A stretch of 64,000 bases of DNA from JAWLGZ01 sp041690635. GTDB taxonomy: Bacteria > Pseudomonadota > Gammaproteobacteria > Thiohalomonadales > Thiohalomonadaceae. Positions 8,500 to 16,000 of this stretch are shown piece after piece (position 1 is the first letter of the stretch; every line of letters starts with the position of its first letter). The notes beneath the pieces were generated by a model. That model was not told the origin of the DNA. It did no database searches and saw nothing but the letters and a program-made list of their open reading frames with translations. Both the position numbers and the translations under genes were made by a program. The stretch covers positions 62,001-126,000 of the forward strand of contig JAWLGZ010000002.1 in assembly GCA_041690635.1 (NCBI GenBank), read 5' to 3'.

Positions 8500-8886
8500 A
8501 TGAACAAGCGCATATTGGGAGTCGCGGTTGTCTCGTTTGCCGTTTCGGGTTGCGCATGGATGGGCACCGGTGGGGAGGAGGTCCAGCCGTCCGATGGTGG
8601 CATCTACGGCTTCGAGGACCGGCCGGTGACCGATCGTGTCACCAGCTTCAGCGCCCTTGACGTCAACAGTGACGGCGTAATCAGCCGCCGGGAAGCGGCT
8701 GGGTTGCCCCATCTCTACGACAACTTCACCGCCTACGATCGCACCGGCAGCGGTGATCTGACACGCGCGGAGTTTGCCGCGTTCCAGGAAGACGTGATGG
8801 TGGTGGACGAGGTGAACCCGTACGGCGACTACGAAGAGGATAATATCCTTATCCGCAAGGACGACATCTTCAATCCCAGCCGGTAA
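8500..8886 (+). CDS. EF-hand lipoprotein
   Basis: 128 residues. The N-terminus MNKRILGVAVVSFAVSGCAW is a lipoprotein signal with lipobox VSGC, so the mature protein should be anchored through Cys18. Two EF-hand loops follow: DVNSDGVISRRE near 55-66 and DRTGSGDLTRAE near 79-90, both with Asp at position 1 and an acidic residue at position 12, so Ca2+ binding is plausible. The acidic C-terminus (VVDEVNPYGDYEEDN) has no known fold. GGAGGGAGG immediately before the ATG is a strong ribosome site. It stands as a single gene with its own terminator; binding partner unknown. Confidence 0.82.
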   Translation: MNKRILGVAVVSFAVSGCAWMGTGGEEVQPSDGGIYGFEDRPVTDRVTSFSALDVNSDGVISRREAAGLPHLYDNFTAYDRTGSGDLTRAEFAAFQEDVMVVDEVNPYGDYEEDNILIRKDDIFNPSR

Positions 8887-8914
8887 ATGGGACTGAGGTG
8901 GTGTGTTCGATTCA

Positions 8915-8943
8915 GGGCCGGCGCGCCACCGCCGGCCCTTCTC
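8915..8943 (+). terminator. Intrinsic terminator after EF-hand lipoprotein gene
   Basis: GGGCCGGC (8915-8922) pairs with GCCGGCCC (8931-8938) and is followed by a short pyrimidine tract (TTCTC). It lies 29 bp after the stop codon and between convergent genes. The T run is weak. Confidence 0.65.
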
Positions 8944-8982
8944 ATTTAGCGAGACAATTTCCCCGGGGCGGAACCGGCACCA

Positions 8983-9495
8983 TCAAAACTGGGCCGCCGC
9001 GGTCGCCTGCGCCGGGGTTCTGTCCTCCGCGTTTCCGTTACAGTGACTCAGCACCAATTGCGGCGGAGCGGTGGAGAAGATGAACGGTGACGCCTGCTTG
9101 AGGGCGTTGAGGCCGAGTATGAAACGGGTCTTCCCCGGAAAGACGGCCGCCTCCACATCCTGGAGCTCGCAGTTGCCACCGATGGTGACCGACACCCGGT
9201 AGACCGGAACGATCACCTCGCTGCCGTTGGCCAGAACCCCCCGCAGCTTCCGCACATAGCGGGCCTGCTGGCGTTCGTACAGAACGGTGAGCGCCTCCTC
9301 GTTGATGGTCAGGTAACCTGAACCGGTATCCACCATCATCTTGACGTCACCGTAACCCGCGAGATGGCCGTCGACGTAATAGGTAGCCGCCCCTTTGTCG
9401 ATCATCGGCACCGTCGTGTCGAACTCGCCTGCCAGGGCCGTACCGGCCCCCGCGACGAGAACGGCGGTACACAATGCGCTAAAGAGTGATTTCAT
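8983..9495 (-). CDS. Secreted retropepsin-like aspartyl protease family protein
   Basis: 170 residues. MKSLFSALCTAVLVAGAGTALA is a clear Sec signal peptide. The mature part carries one retropepsin-type catalytic motif, MMVDTGSGYLTI (Asp56), then a flap-like VRKLRGVLANGSEVIVPVYRV and an ILGLNAL segment that matches the second signature of clan AA peptidases. Such single-domain proteins work as dimers. I selected ATG 9495 because CACACGGGGAGC provides a ribosome site and the signal peptide starts there; the same frame is open further upstream without support. The Cys in GGNCELQDVE and another near the end (LSHCNGN) could form a disulfide. Substrate unknown. Confidence 0.8.
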   Translation of the reverse strand: MKSLFSALCTAVLVAGAGTALAGEFDTTVPMIDKGAATYYVDGHLAGYGDVKMMVDTGSGYLTINEEALTVLYERQQARYVRKLRGVLANGSEVIVPVYRVSVTIGGNCELQDVEAAVFPGKTRFILGLNALKQASPFIFSTAPPQLVLSHCNGNAEDRTPAQATAAAQF

Positions 9496-9731
9496 GATGC
9501 TCCCCGTGTGTTTGGATTTCGTACTGCAGGCTCGCGGGACACTCTCCCATACGCTACCGCCCGGGACTGCGAATCGGCTCACAAAGGACCGGCCGAAAAA
9601 TCGGCCATCCGGCGGCCCCACCGAGGCATTCAGACCCGAACGTGAACAGGTCGGTTCGTAGGGAGCGTGCAAACAGAGGGGAATTGATGGACACAGCAGA
9701 GATCATGGACGGGTGATGCCGATGACCTGTG

Positions 9732-10445
9732 CTATCGCTTTCGGGAACGGGTCATCTTCTCCGACTGAAACAGCGGCACGCCGCGGCGGCGGAAGAGCGG
9801 GACCAGTGCCATGCCGGCGACGAACCCGCCCACATGCGCGGCGAAGGCGATGCCGCCCTGGTCTACCGGACTCAACAACACGTTCGCCGCCTGGAACAGG
9901 ATCCAGACGATGAGGACGAACGCGGCGGACAACTGGATGATGTACGGGTAAAAGAAGATTGGAATCAGCACCGTCACCCGTGCCCGCGGATAGAGCATCA
10001 GGTAGGCCCCGAGCACGCCGGAGATGGCACCGCTGGCACCGATGATCGGCAGCGGCGATGCCGGTGCGGGCAGCGCCTGGGCCATCACCGCAACGGTGCC
10101 GCAAATCAGGTAGAAGATGACGAAGCGCACATGCCCCATGGCGTCCTCGACGTTGTTGCCGAAGATCCACAGGTAGAGCATGTTGCCGCCCAGGTGCAGC
10201 AACCCGCCGTGCAGGAACATGGAGGTGACGATGGTCGCCTCCGACGGCACCAGCGCCAGCGGTTCCGGGAGCTCCGCTACGCCGAACAGGTCCGCCGGCA
10301 CCACCCCAAGGCTGAAGATGAGCGCCTGCCCCGCCTCTGGTCCCAGCGAGACCTGAAACAGGAACACCCCCACGCAGGCGGCGATTACGGTCAGCGTCAC
10401 CAGCGGGCGACGTGCAGTGGGGTTCTCGTCGTGCAGCGGAATCAT
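9732..10445 (-). CDS. Rhomboid family intramembrane serine protease
   Basis: 237 residues with about seven membrane segments. The rhomboid hallmarks are present: HGGLLHLGGNMLYLWIFG (oxyanion-region His/Asn), the nucleophile Ser138 in GASGAISGVLGAY, and the partner His204 in AAHVGGFVAGM. It cleaves membrane helices within the bilayer. The N-terminus (MIPLHDENPTARRPLVT) is typical of the short bacterial subgroup that begins with a conserved PLRDENP-like motif. The gene is isolated: the upstream 270 bp toward the LysR gene are occupied by two inverted-repeat elements. Substrates cannot be inferred from context. Confidence 0.92.
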   Translation of the reverse strand: MIPLHDENPTARRPLVTLTVIAACVGVFLFQVSLGPEAGQALIFSLGVVPADLFGVAELPEPLALVPSEATIVTSMFLHGGLLHLGGNMLYLWIFGNNVEDAMGHVRFVIFYLICGTVAVMAQALPAPASPLPIIGASGAISGVLGAYLMLYPRARVTVLIPIFFYPYIIQLSAAFVLIVWILFQAANVLLSPVDQGGIAFAAHVGGFVAGMALVPLFRRRGVPLFQSEKMTRSRKR

Positions 10446-10516
10446 CCGTGACCTCCGGCCGGTTCAGGCAAGCATCGCAGACCGGTCGCCGGCGTCAATT
10501 ACCAACCAATAACCGG

Positions 10517-10605
10517 ACTCTCGCAGAGCCCGCCAAGACCGCAGAGAAAACCAGAATGCAATAAATGGGTTTTTCTTTGCGCCCTCCACGTCTCGGCGCG
10601 AGAAC
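10517..10605. repeat. CGCAGAG-type inverted-repeat element, copy 1
   Basis: The left arm starts ACTCTCGCAGAGCCCG and continues with CCGCAGAGAAAA. The right arm reads TTTTCTTTGCGCCC then TCTCGGCGCGAGAA. The arms are inverted relative to each other with several mismatches. It is a decayed relative of the copy at 10634. Confidence 0.75.
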
Positions 10606-10633
10606 CCTTTTCCGGTGCATGACGGAGGCACGG

Positions 10634-10721
10634 ACTCTCGCAGAGCACGCAAAGTACGCAGAGAAAACAAGGATTCAATATTGGCTTTCTTTGCGCTCTC
10701 TGCGTCTTTGCGAGAGGATTT
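10634..10721. repeat. CGCAGAG-type inverted-repeat element, copy 2
   Basis: The left arm has ACTCTCGCAGAGCACGC and AAAGTACGCAGAGAAAA. The right arm has TTTCTTTGCGCTCTCTGCG and TCTTTGCGAGAGG. This is a well-preserved inverted repeat around an AT-rich centre, and it abuts the stop codon of the LysR gene. Confidence 0.85.
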
Positions 10722-10723
10722 TT

Positions 10724-11734
10724 CTAGAATTTGCGGTCGCTCCACCCCTCGGCGTCCGGCAGGCCGGCCAGGCCGTCCTCGAATTCGGAACCAACCATCG
10801 CCGGATCCATTGCGCCACCCTCCCCCAGGTAGTGCTCCTCCAGCATCTGGATGAATCGTTTGGCCTGGGGTGAGAGAAACCGCCCCTGGCGCAGGACGAT
10901 GCCGTAGGAGCGCTTCGGGAAGTAGTCGTTCAGCGGAATGCGGGCCAGCCGCTCCTCACCGGTGAGGCAGACGTCGGTGACAATGGAGATACCGAGCCCG
11001 AGCTCCACGTACTTCTTGATCACCTCCCAGCCGCCCGCCTCCAGCGAGACGGTGTAGTCCAGGTTGTGCTGGCGGAACACCAGATCGACGATGCGCCAGG
11101 TGGAGAGATGGCGCGGCGGCAGGATCAGGCCGTAGGGACTGATGTCGGCGAGGGTGACCGACTCCTTCTCCGCCAGCGGGTGGTCGAGCGGGGTGATCAG
11201 GGTCGGATCGTAGGTGACCACCGGGCGGTAACCGATCTCGTCCGGCACCTCCAGCATGGAGCCGACCGCCAGGTCCACCTCGTCCGCCCGCAGCATCGCC
11301 AGGCCGTCGCGGCCGGTCACGTTGTGCAGCTTGACCCGGATGTTTGGGTGGGCCTCGGCAAAGCGCCGCATCGGCCCGGGGAGCACATAGAGGATGGTGG
11401 ACTCGCCGGCGGCGATGTTCAGCTCGCCCGACTCCAGCTTGCCGTACTCGGCGGCGAAGGTCTCGTGCAGTTTGTCGATTCCCTCCACCAACGGCTCCGC
11501 CAGTTTGTAGAGGAGCTCCCCCTCGGGGGTGAGCTTGATGTTGGGCCCGCGCCGCTCGAACAGATTGATAGCGAGTTCCCGCTCCAGCGCCTGGATCTGG
11601 AGCGACACCGACGGCTGGCTCAGGAACAGCAGTTCGGCCGCTGCGCTGATGCTGCCGGTCTGGGCCGCCCGGCAGAAGGCCCGCAGCTGCTTGAGCCGGT
11701 TCTGCTTGTAGTACAGGGGGGGTGAAGAGGCCAT
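10724..11734 (-). CDS. LysR-type transcriptional regulator, CysB-like
   Basis: 336 residues. An N-terminal winged helix-turn-helix (residues 12-75: LKQLRAFCRAAQTGSISAAA, LSQPSVSLQIQALERELAINLFERR) is followed by a two-lobe effector domain (GELNIAAGESTILYVLPG, VKLHNVTGRDGLAMLRADEVDLAVG, GYGLIL-like lobe, YVELGLGISIVTDVCLTGEERL). The effector region resembles the CysB/Cbl branch. It ends with an extra acidic tail after HYLGEGG. The gene is divergent from rnfB across 188 bp, and this arrangement makes control of the rnf-nifJ operon the likely job, with self-repression also common in the family. The inducer is unknown; metabolites of pyruvate or sulfur are possibilities only by context. Confidence 0.87.
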   Translation of the reverse strand: MASSPPLYYKQNRLKQLRAFCRAAQTGSISAAAELLFLSQPSVSLQIQALERELAINLFERRGPNIKLTPEGELLYKLAEPLVEGIDKLHETFAAEYGKLESGELNIAAGESTILYVLPGPMRRFAEAHPNIRVKLHNVTGRDGLAMLRADEVDLAVGSMLEVPDEIGYRPVVTYDPTLITPLDHPLAEKESVTLADISPYGLILPPRHLSTWRIVDLVFRQHNLDYTVSLEAGGWEVIKKYVELGLGISIVTDVCLTGEERLARIPLNDYFPKRSYGIVLRQGRFLSPQAKRFIQMLEEHYLGEGGAMDPAMVGSEFEDGLAGLPDAEGWSDRKF

Positions 11735-11762
11735 GGTGCGCCCTATGTATTGGCTGTACCTA

Positions 11763-11779
11763 TATTCAGCATTGAAATA
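11763..11779. promoter_or_regulatory. Possible LysR-type operator in the LysR/rnfB divergent region
   Basis: TAT and ATA are separated by exactly 11 bases, the T-N11-A dyad pattern of LysR boxes, about 30 bp upstream of the LysR start codon and 145 bp upstream of rnfB. The surrounding 80 bp is markedly AT-rich compared with the rest of the window. The motif is short and could be chance. Confidence 0.4.
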
Positions 11780-11922
11780 ATTGAGGTGTCAAATAACCAC
11801 ATCAACCCTAGACTATTCTTCCAGACGTATTACCCCAAAAAACTTAATACTCGAACACGACTGTTTCTTGGGCCCTTGCTCGCTTCCGGCCCACCAGTGA
11901 CCAGACACACGGGGGGATCGGC

Positions 11923-12816
11923 ATGTCCGCATATCTCCATATCGGGGTGGCCTCCGCCTTTATGGCGGGCCTGGGTGTAACACTCGCCAGCCTGCTGGCG
12001 TTCGCCAACCGCAAGCTCTACGTCTACGAGGACCCGCGCATCGACGCGGTCGAGGAGCTGCTGCCCAACGCGAACTGCGGCGCCTGTGGCATCGCCGGCT
12101 GCCGTCCCTTCGCCGAGGCGGCGGTGCGGGGCGCCGTGGAACCCGGCAAGTGTACCGTCAATTCCCCTGAAATGACCCAGGCCATTGCCGATCTCCTCGG
12201 CGTCGAGGCGGGCGGTGATGAAAAACGGGTGGCCCGGCTGGCCTGCGCCGGCGGCAGCCATGTGGCCTACACCCGCGCCCGCTACCAGGGACTCAAATCC
12301 TGCCGCGCCGCCGCAGTGGTGGCCGGCGGCGAAAAGGGGTGCGCCTGGGCCTGCATCGGCCTCGGCGACTGCGAAGTGGTCTGCGACTTCGATGCCATCC
12401 GCATGAACCGATACGGCCTGCCGGAGGTGGATGCGGACCGATGCACCGCCTGCGGCGACTGCTGCGACATCTGCCCCAAGGACCTCTTCTCCCTCCAGCC
12501 GGTCAGCCACCGGCTCTGGATCGCCTGCCGCAACCAGGACAACCCGGACGAGGGGGAGTCCCACTGCGAACTGGTCTGTACCGCCTGCGGCCGCTGCGCC
12601 GCGGACGCCCCCGAGGGGCTGATCCATCTGGAGAACAACCTGGCGGTGATCGACTACAGCAAGAACGAACTGGCCTCCCGCATCGCCATCGAGCGCTGCC
12701 CCACCGGGGCCATCGTCTGGCTGGACGACCGGCACGGCCCGGTCAAGGGCGCGGACGCCAAGCGGGTCGCCCGCAAGGAGCCGCTGCCGCGGGTGGAGCC
12801 TTTACCGCGGATTTGA
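11923..12816 (+). CDS. rnfB: Rnf electron transport complex subunit B
   Basis: 297 residues. One N-terminal membrane helix (residues 5-27) anchors a soluble iron-sulfur part. The Fe-S domain is NCGACGIAGC (Cys52, 55, 60) with Cys77, then CAWACIGLGDCEVVCDF near 140-156 and ferredoxin motif CTACGDCCDICP (174-185). A further CTACGRCAADAP near 221 lacks the last cysteine of a classical cluster. RnfB is the soluble-side ferredoxin-interacting subunit of the ion-pumping Rnf complex. It is longer than enteric RnfB (about 190 residues) by a C-terminal extension. It is the first gene of the operon and is separated from rnfC by nifJ, which suggests physical or functional coupling with pyruvate oxidoreductase. 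Confidence 0.9.
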   Translation: MSAYLHIGVASAFMAGLGVTLASLLAFANRKLYVYEDPRIDAVEELLPNANCGACGIAGCRPFAEAAVRGAVEPGKCTVNSPEMTQAIADLLGVEAGGDEKRVARLACAGGSHVAYTRARYQGLKSCRAAAVVAGGEKGCAWACIGLGDCEVVCDFDAIRMNRYGLPEVDADRCTACGDCCDICPKDLFSLQPVSHRLWIACRNQDNPDEGESHCELVCTACGRCAADAPEGLIHLENNLAVIDYSKNELASRIAIERCPTGAIVWLDDRHGPVKGADAKRVARKEPLPRVEPLPRI

Positions 12817-12826
12817 AGAAAAGCAG

Positions 12827-12994
12827 ATCACCGCAGAGGCGCAGAGGAAGAACAGCAGACGACAGAGAGCGAAACCACTGTAGGAGCGACGGCAGTCGCG
12901 ATAGCCTCCTCCCGGTTTCGCGGGCATCAATCGCGGCTTCCGCCGCTCCTACAAATGCCCTCTCTGCGACCTCTGCGTCCTCTGCGGTGAATTC
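12827..12994. repeat. CGCAGAG-type inverted-repeat element, copy 3, with nested REP pair
   Basis: The left arm is CACCGCAGAGGCGCAGAGG; the right arm (12961-12988) is three 9-bp-like units of CTCTGCG ending in CTCTGCGGTGA. The unusually large centre contains a separate inverted pair (see next entry). The element fills the rnfB-nifJ gap. Confidence 0.85.
12880..12952. repeat. Pair of inverted REP-like sequences nested in the larger repeat
   Basis: GTAGGAGCGACGGCAGTCG at 12880 and its near-inverse CGGCTTCCGCCGCTCCTAC ending at 12952 match at about 20 of 23 positions. The unit closely resembles the GTAGGAGCGG...CCGCGA type REP known from Pseudomonas and relatives. No REP-associated transposase gene is in the window. 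Confidence 0.8.
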
Positions 12995-13019
12995 ATGAAG
13001 TCAGATACGCAGGACGGGG

Positions 13020-16000
13020 ATGTTTATGAAGAAAGAACAGGCCACCAAGACCTTCAAGTATCCGGGCACCCGCGCGGCGATGGACGGCAACCAGGCCGTC
13101 ATCATGTGCGAACGGGAGTCGACGGACGCGGCGGGCGCCTACCCCATCACCCCATCCACCCAGATGGGCGAGTTCTGGGCCGAAGAGGCGGCAAAAGGCC
13201 ACACCAACATCTCCGATAAGGGGCTCATCTTCATCGAGCCGGAGAGTGAGCACGCCGCCGCGGCGGTCACTGCCGGCCTCGCCATGACCGGCCTGCGCGC
13301 CACCAACTTCTCCTCCGCCCAGGGGGTCGCCTTCATGCACGAGTCGCTCTACGGGGCGGTCGGCAAGCGGCTCACCTACGTGCTCAACATCGGCTGCCGC
13401 GCCATCACCAAGGCCAGCCTCAACGTCCACTGCGGCCACGACGACTACCACTGCATCGACGACACCGGCTTCTTCCAGATGATGGCGAAGAGCGCCCAGG
13501 AGGCGGCGGACCTCAACATCATCGCCCACAAAGTGGCGGAGCTGGCGCTCAACCCCGGCATCGTCGCCCAGGACGGCTTTCTCACCACCCACCTGATCGA
13601 ATCGATGCAGGTGCCGGAGCGGGCACTCATCGCCGAGTTCCTCGGCCGTCCGGATGACATGATCGACACCCCCACCCCGGCGCAGCGGATGATCTTCGGC
13701 GACACGCGCCGCCGCATCCCGCTCATCTGGGACGTGGACAACCCGATGACCTCCGGCACGGTGCAGAACCAGGACGCCTACATGCAGGCGGTCGCCGCCC
13801 AGCGCCCCTACTTCTTCGAGCACATCCCCGCCATCGCCGACCAGGCCTTCGAGGAGTTCCACCGGCTGACCGGCCGCCGCTACGGCCGCATCGGCACCTA
13901 CCGCACCGACGACGCCGACTACCTGATCCTGGGCCAGGGCTCGATGCTGGTGACCGCCGAGGCGGTGGCCGACTACCTGCGCGAGACCCGCGGCCTCAAG
14001 GTGGGGGTGGTCAACATGACCTTCTTCCGCCCCTTCCCCGGCGACCTGCTCGGCCACGTGCTGAAGGGGCGCAAGGGGGTGGCGGTGCTGGAGCGCACCG
14101 ACCAGCCGCTCGCCGAGGACCTGCCGCTGATGCGCGAGGTGCGCGCGGTGGTGAGCAAGTGCATCGAGAACGCGCTTGCCGGGAACGGCCCCCTCCCCTA
14201 CCCCGACTACGCCGCCTACAACGACCCGCGCCATATCCCGGTGCTCTACTCCGCTGCCTACGGGCTCGGCAGCCGCGACCTCCAGCCGGAGGGGATCATC
14301 GGCGCCGTCGAGAACATGCTGCCGGAGGGCGGCAGGCGGAAGTTCTTCTATCTCTCGGTCGAGTTCCTCCACAAGGCGCCCGACTCACCGAAGCAGGAGA
14401 TCTACCAGCAGGAGCTGCTGGAGGCCTATCCGAACGTCAAGGGGATGGCGGTCCACGGCAGCGAGAACCCCAACCTGATGCCCAAGGGGGCGATCACCGT
14501 CCGCATGCACTCGGTCGGCGGCTGGGGCGCGGTCACCACCGGCAAGAACCTGGCGATGACCCTGTTCGAGCTGCTCGACTACGACGTCAAGGCCAACCCC
14601 AAGTACGGCTCGGAGAAGAAGGGGCAGCCCACCACCTACTATCTCTCCGCCGCGCCGGAGCCGATCCGCATCAACTGCGAGTACCACTTCGTCGACGTGG
14701 TGCTCTCGCCAGACCCCAACGTGTTCGATCACTCCAACGCCATCTCCGGCCTGAAAAAGGGCGGCGTGCTGATCATCCAGTCCGCCCTGGAGAGTCCCGA
14801 GGCGGTGTGGAAATCGCTGCCGCTCACCGCCCAGCGGCGGATCGTGGAGCAGGAGATCCGCGTCTTTTACGTGGACGGCTTCAAGATCGCCCGCGAAGAG
14901 GCCTCCAATCCGGAGCTTCAGTTCCGCATGCAGGGCATCGCCTTCCAGGGCGCCTTCTTCGCCGCCTCGCCGGTGATGGAGAACGCGGGGCTCAACGAAA
15001 AGACCCTGTTCCAGGCCATCGAAAACCAGCTCGAATCGAAGTTCGGCAGCAAGGGCCGGCGGGTGGTCGAGGACAACCTGCGGGTGGTGCGCCGCGGTTT
15101 CGACGAGATCACGGAGATCATTGAAAAGCCGATCGGCGAGATCACCGCGCCGATGATGAAGAAGCGTTCGGCGCTGCCGGTCACCCTCAAGCGGCTGCCG
15201 GTCAGCGAGGCGCGCCCCTCCGACATCCATCGCTTCTGGGAGCAGACCGGCAACTTCTATGTCACCGGTCAGGGTTCGGACAACCTGGTCGACCCCTTCA
15301 TCGGCCTGTCGCTGATGCCCGCCTCCACCGGCGTGTTCCGTGACATGACCCAGATCCGCTTCGAACACCCGCGCTGGATTCCGGAGAACTGCACCGCCTG
15401 CGGCGACTGCTACACGGTCTGTCCGGACAGCGCCATCCCGGGACTGGTCAGTTCCATGACCGAAGTGTTCGAGACCACCATCCGTCGGGTCGAGACCCAG
15501 GGCCAGCCCACCCGCCACCTGCGCCGCGCGGTACGGACGATGGAGAAGAAGCTGCGCGCCCTGATTGAGCCGGCCGGTGAAGTGGCCGATATCTCCGCAC
15601 TGCTGCGCCAGGCGATCAACGAGACGCTGGCCGAATCGGAACTGGCCGACGACGACAGGAACCGTCTCGCCACCGAGTTCGACTGGTTCGAGGAGGCGAT
15701 GGGCGACTTCCGCTTCGCCATCACCAAGCCCTACTACACCCAGCGTGAAAAGCGGACCAAAGGCTCCGGCGGCCTGTTCTCCATCACCGTCAACCCGTAC
15801 ACCTGCAAGGGGTGCATGGAGTGCGTGGATGTCTGTGACGACAAGGCGCTGGTGGCGGAGACCCAGACCCCCGAGACGGTCGAGCGGCTGCGCGCCGACT
15901 GGTCGTTCTGGCTCGACCTGCCCACCACCTCCCCCGACTACATCCGCATCGACGATCTCGACGAGCGCATCGGCGCCCTGGAGACCCTGCTGCTGGACAA

